55,187 nucleotides of DNA from Oligoflexales bacterium (GCA_023301465.1 JALZUQ010000003.1:1-55187), one strand, 5' to 3'; shown: positions 1-8,709, counted from the first letter of the stretch. Translations and numbers: made by a program. The notes: a model not told the origin generated them from the sequence alone.

Positions 1-98
1 TTGGTTGTTTGGTTGTTTGGTTGTTTGGTTGTTTGGTTGTTTGGTTGTTTGGTTGTTTGGTTGTTTGGTTGTTTGGTTGTTTGGTTGTTTGGTTGTTT
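1..98. repeat. Octanucleotide tandem repeat, 12 perfect copies
   Basis: The unit TTGGTTGT is repeated without a mismatch from base 1 to 96, followed by a partial unit. The array starts at the window edge, so the real copy number may be higher. It lies just past the stop of the minus-strand transporter gene. Because the unit is 8 bases long and contains no stop in any phase, both strands stay open through the array, and any change in copy number would shift a reading frame that crosses it. Confidence 0.95.
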
Positions 99-120
99 GT
101 GTGATGGTGCGAATCTCAAC

Positions 121-1347
121 TTACTTATTTGATTTTAAGTTTTTCCAAGAAAGAAAGAGCCAGAATCCTATTATGATAGGAGTCGAAACAAGCCAAGTTG
201 TTACACCTAAACTTTTTATACTTAGTTCAGCCCCTCGAATAGTCGCCCCCATAGCCCCCTTACTAAACCGGTAACCTAGAGAGTCGATCAACTGTTTTGA
301 TCGGTACTTTGCATCATACGGTAGGTCCATATAGAGAATTTCTTTACTGGACCGAAAAAGAGAATAATCAAAAGCCTTAAAGCATAAAAATAGTAAACCA
401 ATCGAGAATAGTGATGGTTGGAAGGCTACAAAAATAGAAATGATGAGTAGTGTGCATGGAATGAGTACTTGAATCGTTCTTGCAGATATTTTTGCTAGGA
501 GTATGGGGGTAACTATAAACTGACAAAAACAAGCTGCAACACTTAACCAAGCGTAGAATTTTCCAGACCATGCAGTCTCTTGGTTTGGGTCGCTAAAATG
601 CTGACTAAGCTCCAATTGAAAAAGGTAACTCACCAAAGCTGAGACTACCTGAGTGGTTAATACAATAAGAAGAATATTTCGCAGTAAACGAAATTTTTTA
701 AACATGGAAAACCCATCTTTCCACCCAGTAGATTGATTTGTGCTAGTTGCCTCTTTACGAGGTTCTCCAAAATGTTGCATCATTCTATATGAGACTACTC
801 CACTAAACACGCATAAAACCCCTGTTAAAGAGGGCATCCATTGGTTTCCAAATTTTGTCACGATGCTTGAAAGTAAAGCGGCCCCAGCCAATGAGCCAAT
901 TGAACCGACACCGCAAATCATCCCGGTCCATTTTTTTGCTTCTTGTTTGCTTAGTTTTGAGTTTAAAAAAGACCAGTATTGCTCGATAAGAAGAACGATG
1001 TATGCGTCTTTAAGCATAAATAAAATGGCTGGTGTAGATTTCCAGTTTTTTTGTAGTGAGTAACTAGAAACGATAAATGCTATTCCAAACAATATGGATG
1101 ATATAAATAATGTCCATTTACTGCCAAATCGACTTAAAGAAATATTATATAAATAAATGAAAAAGAGTACGCATAATGGACTCAGAGCCATCATGAGGGG
1201 GAAATTTTCAGTGCCGTACTCTGACTTGACAAGCGTATTTGCAGTGCTTCGAATGATTTCGTACCCCATCAGTGTAGTGGAGCCGAGTGCAGCTACATAT
1301 AAGGCAAGCCAAATAGGTGATTTTGTTTGGGTATTGTTTTGATTCAA
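121..1347 (-). CDS. MFS-type transporter of the ATP/ADP (NTP/NDP) translocase-like group
   Basis: Polytopic inner-membrane protein of about 408 residues with around ten to twelve hydrophobic segments. The stretch with EQYWSF and KKWTG, followed by a Gly/Ala-rich helix, and the later segment FRSSKEILY ... DAKYRSKQLID ... YRFSKG resemble the bacterial nucleotide-translocase-like branch (Tlc/Npt-related) of the major facilitator superfamily. Substrate cannot be read from sequence. An upstream ATG at 1377 exists, but it lies inside a terminator hairpin. A TTG at 1347 with GGAG eight bases upstream is a better start and leaves the first membrane helix intact. The gene follows the lipoprotein gene at 1419-2276 on the same strand, separated by that terminator, so it is either read through or has a promoter I cannot see. 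Family assignment is moderate. Confidence 0.6.
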   Translation of the reverse strand: MNQNNTQTKSPIWLALYVAALGSTTLMGYEIIRSTANTLVKSEYGTENFPLMMALSPLCVLFFIYLYNISLSRFGSKWTLFISSILFGIAFIVSSYSLQKNWKSTPAILFMLKDAYIVLLIEQYWSFLNSKLSKQEAKKWTGMICGVGSIGSLAGAALLSSIVTKFGNQWMPSLTGVLCVFSGVVSYRMMQHFGEPRKEATSTNQSTGWKDGFSMFKKFRLLRNILLIVLTTQVVSALVSYLFQLELSQHFSDPNQETAWSGKFYAWLSVAACFCQFIVTPILLAKISARTIQVLIPCTLLIISIFVAFQPSLFSIGLLFLCFKAFDYSLFRSSKEILYMDLPYDAKYRSKQLIDSLGYRFSKGAMGATIRGAELSIKSLGVTTWLVSTPIIIGFWLFLSWKNLKSNK

Positions 1348-1359
1348 GGTGAAAACTCC

Positions 1360-1395
1360 AAAAAAAAGCTTAGACATCGCAGTCTAAGCTTTTTT
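1360..1395 (-). terminator. Rho-independent terminator after the lipoprotein gene
   Basis: A perfect 14-base-pair stem (1362-1375 with 1382-1395) closes a six-base loop. On the minus strand it is followed by eight T. It sits 24 bases after the stop of the gene at 1419-2276 and directly in front of the ribosome-binding site of the transporter gene. Confidence 0.85.
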
Positions 1396-1418
1396 GATTT
1401 GAAGTTGAATGGGTATTT

Positions 1419-2276
1419 TTATCTTTTTTCTTCTAATTGAATAGTTGCTGTAAAATTAACGTCTTTGATAGTTTCTTCTTTTGTATAAGAAGTAGGGTTT
1501 CGGATATCTCCCATTCTTCTACGATCTTTTTTGTATTTAAACTTCTTAATAAAATCTTTACTTTCATCTTCTGTAAAGAAGTTGAGTTCACTATCTAAGC
1601 CAAAGCCAGATGGAACAATGCCAGTACCGTATACGTCAATAGTGTTGTCTTTACTATGAGCTTCAAATGCGGTTTTAAGTTGAATAGCAATGCCTTTTGG
1701 TTTTGATTTTTTACTATCATCTGAGTCATCTAACATTGCAGTGATATCTTCTTCTTTGATATCCATAAACCCAATGTCATCATCGTCATCAAGCTTGGGA
1801 GCTCCTTCATTTAATTGAGCTGGATCAATAATAAGATTTGCATTGACTGTCACACTGTAAATAAAATCAGTTTCTTTCTTTTTGCTACTCATATCAAGTG
1901 GTCTACCAGCAAATAAAGTCGTTTCAAGGTCTTTTAGTTTGATGGTTTTGAAGTTTTCTGTTTCCCATGAGCTAATACTAACCTTTAGTCTTGTATCGCC
2001 TTCTTTGAATGTTTTGAGGTGTTTTAATTCAAAAAGTTTCTTTAGTTCAGCTGGCTCAAAACTTCTAGATAATAAAGGTAGAGACTGCTTGTATGTTAAA
2101 AAATATAGAATACTTTTTTTCTTTGCGTCTAGAGTCCCGCTGAAGCTTTCAAGGTTAACCTCTACTTTAGTTTCTTTTGAGTCTTTAATTTTAACATCTT
2201 TGATTGAAGATGTGCTGTTTTCACCACAACTGATAGCAAAGATGGTTGCTGTTGCTAGTAAGATAAAACGTTTCAT
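1419..2276 (-). CDS. Lipoprotein of unknown function
   Basis: 285 residues. The N-terminus is a lipoprotein signal peptide ending in AISC (Cys17), so the mature protein is probably lipid-anchored in the outer or inner membrane. The middle carries an acidic stretch (KLDDDDD, then DDSDDSKK at roughly residues 158-190), and the rest is beta-prone and rich in Lys and Glu. I do not recognise a family. It has its own strong terminator (1360-1395). The upstream gap contains no other minus-strand gene close by, so it is probably transcribed alone or first. Confidence 0.85.
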   Translation of the reverse strand: MKRFILLATATIFAISCGENSTSSIKDVKIKDSKETKVEVNLESFSGTLDAKKKSILYFLTYKQSLPLLSRSFEPAELKKLFELKHLKTFKEGDTRLKVSISSWETENFKTIKLKDLETTLFAGRPLDMSSKKKETDFIYSVTVNANLIIDPAQLNEGAPKLDDDDDIGFMDIKEEDITAMLDDSDDSKKSKPKGIAIQLKTAFEAHSKDNTIDVYGTGIVPSGFGLDSELNFFTEDESKDFIKKFKYKKDRRRMGDIRNPTSYTKEETIKDVNFTATIQLEEKR

Positions 2277-2546
2277 GTGTGAACTCCCTTTATTACGTCA
2301 TTTTAAGCTGTCTTACACGAAACCTAACAACATCTTGGCCTAATGGCCAGTTTATTCTTACTTGGTTCATAAAGTTTGCATTTAGCCTGCATGTCTTGGA
2401 GAGTAAGGGTAGAGTGTTGGTGTTTATCTGTGCTTCTAAAAAGTAGTGTAAATGCAGTTATTTAACGATAGTTGTGTCAGTTTTGTATTAGTAAAACTTA
2501 TGAGGTTTCAGTAATTTTAATAATTTTTTTTATACCGCTGTGTTGG

Positions 2547-2692
2547 CTATATTACTTTCAGAGGGGGGGGAGGAACTCTCTCAAACTTTCCAGATAACCA
2601 ACCGGGCTTTACAAGCTCACTTCTTATCCGAAATGATCCAACCATAATGACTTCAAACCCTGGCCGGTAGGCTGGGGTAGCCTCACTTTTTA
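2547..2692 (-). other. GC-richer element with a 48-codon open frame; gene remnant, dispersed repeat or structured RNA
   Basis: The gap 2277-2695 contains no long gene. Its left part (2277-2546) is ordinary AT-rich DNA with nothing I can name. The right part is clearly richer in G+C. On the minus strand it is open for about 48 codons up to a TAG at 2547-2549. The encoded peptide is varied and protein-like (for example YRPGFEVIMVGSF, then VKPGWLSGKFERV) but has no good start; an ATG at 2645 would give 32 residues. The open frame continues backward into the 3' end of the gene at 2696-3508 in another phase. A G8 run lies at 2563-2570. There is a short hairpin (AGGCT/AGCCT) near 2669-2683. I cannot say whether it acts as RNA, peptide or repeat. 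Confidence 0.35.
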
Positions 2693-2695
2693 AAG

Positions 2696-3508
2696 CTACT
2701 TCCAGCGAAAAGACCCTGAATAAAAAGCAGATCCTTTAGTGTAAACTCCCATGTCCATGCTTGTTAACAAAACTCTAAAGTGAGCATTCTTTTCTAAATT
2801 ATTTGTAATGGTTCGGTATTCACTTTTTGTTAGTGCGTGGGGTAACTCAATGCTTGAGCCTAATGAAAGCCACCTGACAGCATCTTTTATTTTCCCATTG
2901 TACTTAATGTATAAACGCTCAGGGTGTTTTGTTAGATTGATGAGAGAAAAAATATCTTTTTGAGAATAAGATAATGGAATATCTAACTGTACGTCCCAAA
3001 TAACTAACTTTTTGCACTCTGATATGGTTAAACCTTCACAGGTCATCCAAGTACGTGTGGCATCAAAGTTTCTTCTTGCGATATCATCAAGCTCTTCAAA
3101 AGAGTAATTTGAAGAGGATGGAATAAAAATTTCTAGATCATGTCCTGAGTAGCGAAGACATTCTTTTTTGGTAAACCCAGTGCAATCTAGGCTGATACCT
3201 TCTACGCCCTCATCGCGAGCATGGATGATTTTAGAAATTTCTTTGTTAGAGTAATTTCTTTTCAATAAAACACTCATCATAGCATCTTGTCTTCCATAAA
3301 AACAAAACTCAAAATTAAAAACCCCACAATCTGCTTGGCTGTCATCTTTGAACCTGCTGTTATAGTGCCAAAGTTTTTTCTTACCCACTTGGTCTTGAAA
3401 TAAAAATTTAGAGCCTTGCACAAGCATGGTTTCGATCTCTTTGATGGATGCATTTAAAATAGTGGATTGGCTATAGATTAATAATAGAGCAATACAAAAA
3501 CGTTTCAT
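2696..3508 (-). CDS. Exported protein of four Cys/Tyr-Ser repeats, function unknown
   Basis: 270 residues with a plausible signal peptide ending near residue 20 and no lipobox, so probably periplasmic or secreted. The body consists of about four units of 48-60 residues. Units two and three show the pattern C-x-G-(F/L)-T-x-x-E-C, then an (I/L)-x-I-P stretch, then Y-S-x-x-(E/D)-(I/L). The first unit (CGVFNFEFC ... YSNKEI) and the last (IELP ... TKSEY, no Cys) are more divergent. The paired Cys in each unit could form disulfides in the periplasm. I do not recognise the family. It is transcribed divergently from the helicase gene, with 177 bases between them that must hold both promoters. Confidence 0.8.
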   Translation of the reverse strand: MKRFCIALLLIYSQSTILNASIKEIETMLVQGSKFLFQDQVGKKKLWHYNSRFKDDSQADCGVFNFEFCFYGRQDAMMSVLLKRNYSNKEISKIIHARDEGVEGISLDCTGFTKKECLRYSGHDLEIFIPSSSNYSFEELDDIARRNFDATRTWMTCEGLTISECKKLVIWDVQLDIPLSYSQKDIFSLINLTKHPERLYIKYNGKIKDAVRWLSLGSSIELPHALTKSEYRTITNNLEKNAHFRVLLTSMDMGVYTKGSAFYSGSFRWK

Positions 3509-3685
3509 GAATTTTCCCCCCGTTCATTATGCTTTTATCTTCTGTTTGAGTAATTATGACTGTATTTTCTTGGGTTTGTAAAGTAGCCGTGCCTAGTAGA
3601 TTGTCATCAAATATTCGCCATTCGTTGATTGTCAGCTTCTGGAGATTCCTATAGACTTTCAAAGTCTCTTAAAGGAGTGCTATTC

Positions 3686-5971
3686 TTGACGTTGTCCAAT
3701 TTGCAGCTGAGTATTATTAAAGAACAAGAACAGATATTAGAGCAGATTCAAAAGGCTGTTCACCAGTCTACATTGGAGAGGCGAGGTGTTGACTATCAAA
3801 GGGTAGGAGATACCATTAAAGAGCTACGTGATGACGCAATCACAGCATCTGACTCAGATCTATCAGCTATCTTTGATCAGTTAAACACTCAACGTGCTTT
3901 ATACGAGAGAACTCATATTGAGAAACTCCCCGATACTAGAGCCCCATACTTTGCGTACTTATGTTTAGAAGAAAACGGCAAACAAAAACACGTACTACTT
4001 GGCTACTACACGTACCTCAACGTCAAAAACTTTCCAGTAATAGACTGGAGGCATGCTCCTGCGGCTCGGATTTTCTTTAACTACAGGCAAGGTGAGGAAT
4101 ACTGTGAAGAGTTTCCGGGTAGGATAGCCGAGGGAAAAGTCATTAAACGTGTCGTCTTGACCATGGATAACGGAAAGTTAGTAGGCATCGTTGCAGGTGG
4201 CGAAAACTTTAAATTCATCCATAATGAGTGGAAACTTTCCCCTGCAGCATTCCAAGCAAAATTTGCAGGTGGAGAAGCTTCAGCAGACCGTAGTATTGGA
4301 ACGGGGCAGGGTGGGCAAGCCAGTGCACAAATATCTGCTCTTTTGGATAAGAGTCAATACGAGATGTTAAACGCTCCCCTAGAAGACCCATTATTAATTT
4401 TAGGTGGTGCAGGTTGCGGTAAAACAACGGTTGCGTTGCACCGAATGGCTTTAATCACTTACCGCCATAAAATACCAACCGATAAAATGGTGGTGATTGT
4501 TCCAGAAACTGGTTTGGTTAGGTTAACAAAGAGACTTCTGGCTTCTTTAGCCATGAGTCAAGTTGCTGTATTAACCTTTGATCGTTGGGTAGAACAACAA
4601 GCACGTAAAGTGCTAAGAGGTCTTCCAAAGCGTGTTTATCCTGATACTTCAGGTAACATTGTCAAATTTAAGCGGCACCCAGCGATTGAAAACGGGATTG
4701 ATGAATTAATTCGAATTCAAAAGTCTACTTTACTAGAAGAACTATCAAGAAAATTCCCACGACTGTTTCAATCAGAGGCTGACGGTTCATTGTTTGGTGG
4801 TGCTTATGATTATTCGTCTGTAAAAGGTAAATGTTTTTCTCATTGGCTTCACCTTCTAGAAAAACAAGTGATATCCAATGCATCGCAAAACATGCACCAT
4901 GATCTAAGGACTTTCTTCAAAAATCAAAAACGCACACTTCTAAAACCATTGGACGATCGTTTAGAATTGTTTACAAACAGAAGAATTTTAGAACACATTG
5001 TTGAAGCAAGTGGTGGTGAACTCAAAAAAAGCATGGTGGACCAAGTGATCGACTACTCTAGAGAACAATTTTCTAGAACAGCAAAAGACCGTTACCGAGA
5101 TGTTGATATGGATAACTTGAAAACCATTGATGGTAAATCCCTTGCGGAGCAAGAAAGCCAAAGTGAACTTGCTGGAACCATTGATGCTGTCGATTTCCCG
5201 ATTTTGCTACGTCTTTTATTCAAAAAGACTCAAGGACGTGGTCCGGGTTTACAGTCTTTCCCTAAGTACATGCATATGGTGATTGATGAGGCTCAAGACT
5301 TATCTCCAACAGAGCTTAGAGTCTTAAGTAGCTCTCTTGATCCTGATTGTGCGGTTACTATTGCTGGAGATGCAGCCCAACAAATTAATACAACAACGGC
5401 TTTTTCATCTTGGGGAGATTTACTGAATACCATGGGGCTTCCAGAGGTTAGTGCTAAACACCTAACGACAACTTATCGCTGTACAACTCAAATCACAAAG
5501 TTTGCAAGGCAGGTTCTTGGTGCTCAAGATAATGAAGTCGGTTTACACGCTATTCGTGATGGAGCTCCCGTGACGCATTCTGTGTTAGCGTCTGATGCTC
5601 ATGCAAGTATTTTCTTGGCTGATGCTTTGAATGACCTGTTAAACCGCGAGCCGATGGCTTCTGTAGCAGTGATTTGCAAAAAGACAGCAACGGCTAGTTC
5701 TATTTATAATGCCATCAAAGATTTACCAAAAGTTCGAATGGTACTTGACGGAGAGTTTGATTTTAGTCCGGGGGTAGATGTGACACTTGCTGGGCAAGTA
5801 AAAGGATTAGAGTTTGATTATGTGATTGTCCCTGATGCAAGCTCGCATATTTATCAAGATACAGATGAAGATAGAAGATTACTGCATGTTGCTAGTACAA
5901 GAGCCATTCATCAACTTTGGGTCGTATCTGTTGTAAAACCATCTTCTATTTTAGGTTTTTTAAATGATTGA
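3686..5971 (+). CDS. HelD-like superfamily 1 ATPase/helicase
   Basis: About 761 residues. An N-terminal helical part begins with IIKEQEQILEQI, as in HelD proteins. It is followed by the family's DWR-containing segment (VIDWRHAPAARIFF), Walker A GGAGCGKT at about residue 240, Walker B VIDEAQD at about 532, the motif AGDAAQQI, TTYRC, GQVKGLEFDYV at about 705 and a final RLLHVASTRA motif. Known HelD proteins in Gram-positive bacteria release RNA polymerase from stalled complexes; that role here is inference, and a DNA helicase role is possible. The frame is open from a TTG at 3629, but AAAGGAG at 3671-3677 points to the TTG at 3686. The stop overlaps the start of the chorismate mutase gene. Confidence 0.85.
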   Translation: MTLSNLQLSIIKEQEQILEQIQKAVHQSTLERRGVDYQRVGDTIKELRDDAITASDSDLSAIFDQLNTQRALYERTHIEKLPDTRAPYFAYLCLEENGKQKHVLLGYYTYLNVKNFPVIDWRHAPAARIFFNYRQGEEYCEEFPGRIAEGKVIKRVVLTMDNGKLVGIVAGGENFKFIHNEWKLSPAAFQAKFAGGEASADRSIGTGQGGQASAQISALLDKSQYEMLNAPLEDPLLILGGAGCGKTTVALHRMALITYRHKIPTDKMVVIVPETGLVRLTKRLLASLAMSQVAVLTFDRWVEQQARKVLRGLPKRVYPDTSGNIVKFKRHPAIENGIDELIRIQKSTLLEELSRKFPRLFQSEADGSLFGGAYDYSSVKGKCFSHWLHLLEKQVISNASQNMHHDLRTFFKNQKRTLLKPLDDRLELFTNRRILEHIVEASGGELKKSMVDQVIDYSREQFSRTAKDRYRDVDMDNLKTIDGKSLAEQESQSELAGTIDAVDFPILLRLLFKKTQGRGPGLQSFPKYMHMVIDEAQDLSPTELRVLSSSLDPDCAVTIAGDAAQQINTTTAFSSWGDLLNTMGLPEVSAKHLTTTYRCTTQITKFARQVLGAQDNEVGLHAIRDGAPVTHSVLASDAHASIFLADALNDLLNREPMASVAVICKKTATASSIYNAIKDLPKVRMVLDGEFDFSPGVDVTLAGQVKGLEFDYVIVPDASSHIYQDTDEDRRLLHVASTRAIHQLWVVSVVKPSSILGFLND

Positions 5972-6224
5972 ATCCATAAGGGAATCTATTAGTATTTTGG
6001 ACAAGAAGCTTCTGCAAGTGATTCAAGAGAGAATGCAGTTATCTGATCAAGTTGGAAAAATTAAGAAACAAAAGAACACTCCTGTGAAATGTCCAAATAC
6101 TGAGTCGGATGTTTTGCGGAGGTATCGTACAATTGGATCCGAACTCAATTTATCTGAAAAATTCTGTGTAGACCTTGCTAGTCTTCTTTTAGAAGAGTCA
6201 GTAAGAATACAAAAAAAATCATAA
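5964..6224 (+). CDS. Chorismate mutase, AroQ class, small monofunctional form
   Basis: 86 residues, the length of an isolated AroQ domain, which converts chorismate to prephenate on the way to Phe and Tyr. All-helical sequence alignable with the mutase domain of E. coli PheA. Arg6, Arg23, Lys34, Glu47 and Gln82 fall on known active-site positions (Arg11, Arg28, Lys39, Glu52, Gln88 of PheA). The position of PheA Arg51 is Thr46 here, so activity or specificity may differ. It has no prephenate dehydratase or dehydrogenase partner nearby. It overlaps the HelD-like gene by eight bases and is therefore probably translationally coupled to it. Confidence 0.8.
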   Translation: MIESIRESISILDKKLLQVIQERMQLSDQVGKIKKQKNTPVKCPNTESDVLRRYRTIGSELNLSEKFCVDLASLLLEESVRIQKKS

Positions 6225-6258
6225 AAAAAGGCCAGCTTTGATAAAGCTAGCCTTTGAA
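6225..6258. terminator. Bidirectional terminator between convergent genes
   Basis: The stem pairs 6227-6239 with 6243-6255 (12 pairs, one C/A mismatch) around a GAT loop. The A-run at 6223-6229 becomes a T-run on the minus strand, so termination is likely stronger for the minus-strand lipoprotein gene than for the chorismate mutase gene. Confidence 0.75.
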
Positions 6259-6273
6259 AGAATCTTTTAGATT

Positions 6274-7956
6274 TTAGTCTGAGATCGGTACATACCAATA
6301 TCTCATTCTAAATTTTGCTTCACCTTCTACATTATTGCTAACGCCAGAAACGTTACAATCTTTTGCTCTTGTGAAGTCACTTTCATTACCATCGCCATAA
6401 GTATGAAGGCCAAAGTTAAGAGTGTTAGGTGTTACGCCATCAACATATAACTGAGAAAATAGAATCTGAGCATATGCGTCATTCGCTTCGTAATTCCAAG
6501 ATGCAGGCGTTTGACGAGAAGGCATCTGGTCTACATTTACTGGTGGTAGATTTGGACTTCCACCGTTAAATTTTGGCGGAGCATTTACATTATTAATATT
6601 GAATGGAGCACGTTGCCCGGTTGTTGTGTTTGTCGTTATCTTGCTCCAGTCGTATACTGGCAGGTCAGACTCAGCAGTTCGGTTTAATTTATCAACCATG
6701 CCTTTAACCATATGTGAAAATACATAATGAGAAGAACCTGTTGTTCCGAGTGTTAGTCCGCCTTGGTCGTGAACTTTAATTTTGTGGTCAAGAGGTTTTT
6801 CAGCAAAGCGGTCATAAGAAACGACTTCAAAATCACAAACATAAAACTTAGATGGGTCCGGCATGTTTGCAGGTTGTGTGCAACCTTCTTGATGAGCGTT
6901 TGGATCTAATGGCCAACGTGCAGTAATAACTCTGTAGCCAGTTTGAACTCTACCAAAGTTTCCGTTTGCATCTAATGTGTCTTGAGCACTGCTGTAACTA
7001 CAGCTTTGGTTGATGTTTTTTCTAGAAATAAAGTCAACCTTCATGTTTTCAGATGCATTTCCTAGCCAGTTTTCTTTTCCGATATCAGCACAACGTTTTT
7101 GTACTTGTGCGTGGATACATGCAAATGTGCCTTCTTCACATTGTGTGATTCTGATTTCAGTTTGATCTTGTCTAGATCTAATACCATTTTTAGTAAGGTA
7201 CCCAGAAATTGTAATAACATCAGTTGCATCATTTGACTTGATTTCAACATCAATAATTTCTTCTACTCTTTGTCCTTCTGTTCTTTGGTCTACTTCATGA
7301 CCATTGGCAGAAATGATAATGCTATCAGCACCATGAGGAGAATATATACTATATGAACCGGTTTCATTTCGGAAGATTTCTGGTGTTTTAGTGGTTAAGT
7401 CAATAACTGGTCTAACAACAAATGGAAAATAATGTGTGTTTTCTCCACCGTCAGCTCTAGTGTAGTTTAGTTCTGCCATATAGTGGCCCGGTACATAGTT
7501 ATTTGTTTCAATTGTAGCTTTATTTAAAGGCTCACCATTTGTAATATCAACTGGAGTTTTAGGGTCTTGAGTTCCCGCAGGGTATACTACAAGGCTTGCG
7601 GTAGAACTTCCTTCTGGAACTTGCCAATGAAGATCAACAGGGTTACCGACATCAACTATTGGAGTAGGGCCAGTATACTCTCTTGGTAATACTTTAGGGT
7701 AGTTTGGGTCTTGTGTATCATGGATGTAAGAATCATCTGCTGGGTTAATATCTTCACCAATTGCTTGTGGTCCTGCTTTTAAGATACCTGCGTCAATTGA
7801 TTGGACATTATTTGTTAATTCTTCATTTGGCTCTTCGACAAGTAAATCGTCATTATTGGTGGCGTTTTTTTCTTGATTAGAACCGATTTTGTTTATTTCA
7901 GACTTACAACCTATAATAGGTAACAAGCAAAAAATTGCTATTAAACTTACTCTCAT
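6274..7956 (-). CDS. Large lipoprotein of unknown function
   Basis: 560 residues, lipoprotein signal with Cys17 (LPIIGC). A low-complexity Asn/Glu/Asp-rich linker follows. Then come beta-rich regions (about residues 95-270) that look like two immunoglobulin-type or similar sandwich domains, for example VDLHWQVPEGS and the later MAELNYTRADGG. The C-terminal half has several Cys (CEEGTFAC, QRC, CSYSS, CDFEV, RAKDC), suggesting disulfide bonding outside the cytoplasm. No family recognised. It is the last gene of a minus-strand group of three lipoprotein genes (30 bases after its neighbour), and the bidirectional terminator at 6225-6258 ends it. Confidence 0.8.
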   Translation of the reverse strand: MRVSLIAIFCLLPIIGCKSEINKIGSNQEKNATNNDDLLVEEPNEELTNNVQSIDAGILKAGPQAIGEDINPADDSYIHDTQDPNYPKVLPREYTGPTPIVDVGNPVDLHWQVPEGSSTASLVVYPAGTQDPKTPVDITNGEPLNKATIETNNYVPGHYMAELNYTRADGGENTHYFPFVVRPVIDLTTKTPEIFRNETGSYSIYSPHGADSIIISANGHEVDQRTEGQRVEEIIDVEIKSNDATDVITISGYLTKNGIRSRQDQTEIRITQCEEGTFACIHAQVQKRCADIGKENWLGNASENMKVDFISRKNINQSCSYSSAQDTLDANGNFGRVQTGYRVITARWPLDPNAHQEGCTQPANMPDPSKFYVCDFEVVSYDRFAEKPLDHKIKVHDQGGLTLGTTGSSHYVFSHMVKGMVDKLNRTAESDLPVYDWSKITTNTTTGQRAPFNINNVNAPPKFNGGSPNLPPVNVDQMPSRQTPASWNYEANDAYAQILFSQLYVDGVTPNTLNFGLHTYGDGNESDFTRAKDCNVSGVSNNVEGEAKFRMRYWYVPISD

Positions 7957-7986
7957 GATTTTCTCTCCAGTAAAAATATATAAAAG

Positions 7987-8709
7987 TTAAGGACTAATGA
8001 CATATCCCCAAGACGCAATTAATGATGAAATTGCTGCTTTTGGGTCCGTATTGCATTGCTCTTGAAATTCATCTTTGAGCAGTTGCCTATTTTCATCGGA
8101 TAAATTTAAAATTACTAAACACTCGTCAACTATTTTAGTGATTCCATCGACTGTTTTACAGTCGCAAGCATTTGAATCAATTGAATTATTGCTTTTTTGT
8201 AAGATTTCACAGTTATGTCCAACAACATTTGCGATATTTGAAAGTGCCACTAGGTAGTCTAAACTAGGTGTGTTTAGCTTTGTTCCGGTTTTTGTTAGAG
8301 AAAGCTCTCCATCAATAAGGTCGATGTTTTTTTGAATAATATCGTCTCCAACAGAGTATAAATTTGGTAGCAAGAATGCATTAGTGCCTTGATTCGGCTC
8401 ATCTCCAATGGCCATAATACTCTCAGCTTGAACCTTTGTTAAGTCATACCTAGGGTCTATGCATTTTAAGTGGTTTCTAATCTGACTTGTGCTTAAAAGC
8501 TGAAGTTCAGGCCTGGTTCCATCAATAATTCTATGTTCTTGTGTGGGTTCTACTATTTCAGATTCTGGAGTAGCAGATGGTCTAGGCGTTATTTCTTCCG
8601 AGGTATCCGTATTCGGTTCGTCAATTACGCCTTGATCATGAATGTTTGATTCTTCTTTAGTACATCCAAAAACCATAAGGATATAAAGAATGGATATAAG
8701 TATTTTCAT
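7987..8709 (-). CDS. Small lipoprotein next to the heme lipoprotein
   Basis: 240 residues with a lipoprotein signal peptide (MVFGC, Cys16) and a Pro/Thr/Glu-rich linker to about residue 60. The rest is mostly helical. It contains HLKCIDPRYDL and a cluster CDCKT near residue 185, and a further Cys near the end. No CxxCH heme motif is present. It starts inside the stop of the heme-motif lipoprotein gene (ATGA), so the two are translationally coupled and probably work together. In cytochrome/DUF1501-type loci an accessory lipoprotein is plausible, but no function can be read here. Confidence 0.8.
   Translation of the reverse strand: MKILISILYILMVFGCTKEESNIHDQGVIDEPNTDTSEEITPRPSATPESEIVEPTQEHRIIDGTRPELQLLSTSQIRNHLKCIDPRYDLTKVQAESIMAIGDEPNQGTNAFLLPNLYSVGDDIIQKNIDLIDGELSLTKTGTKLNTPSLDYLVALSNIANVVGHNCEILQKSNNSIDSNACDCKTVDGITKIVDECLVILNLSDENRQLLKDEFQEQCNTDPKAAISSLIASWGYVISP

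Noticed and set aside
5-274. Plus-strand frame of 89 codons beginning in the octanucleotide array
   Set aside because: Its first third is only the repeat translated, and the remainder is antisense to the 3' end of the transporter gene. No ribosome-binding site.
2547-2692. Cyclic-di-GMP (GEMM) or other known riboswitch
   Set aside because: The plus strand has a GGTAG...GGGGTAGCC stretch that recalls part of such motifs, but the conserved GGGCAAACC- and ACGCAAAGC-type parts are missing.
3471-3662. Minus-strand frame of 63 codons overlapping the start of the four-repeat protein gene
   Set aside because: No ribosome-binding site, overlaps a well-supported start in another phase, and crosses the divergent promoter region.
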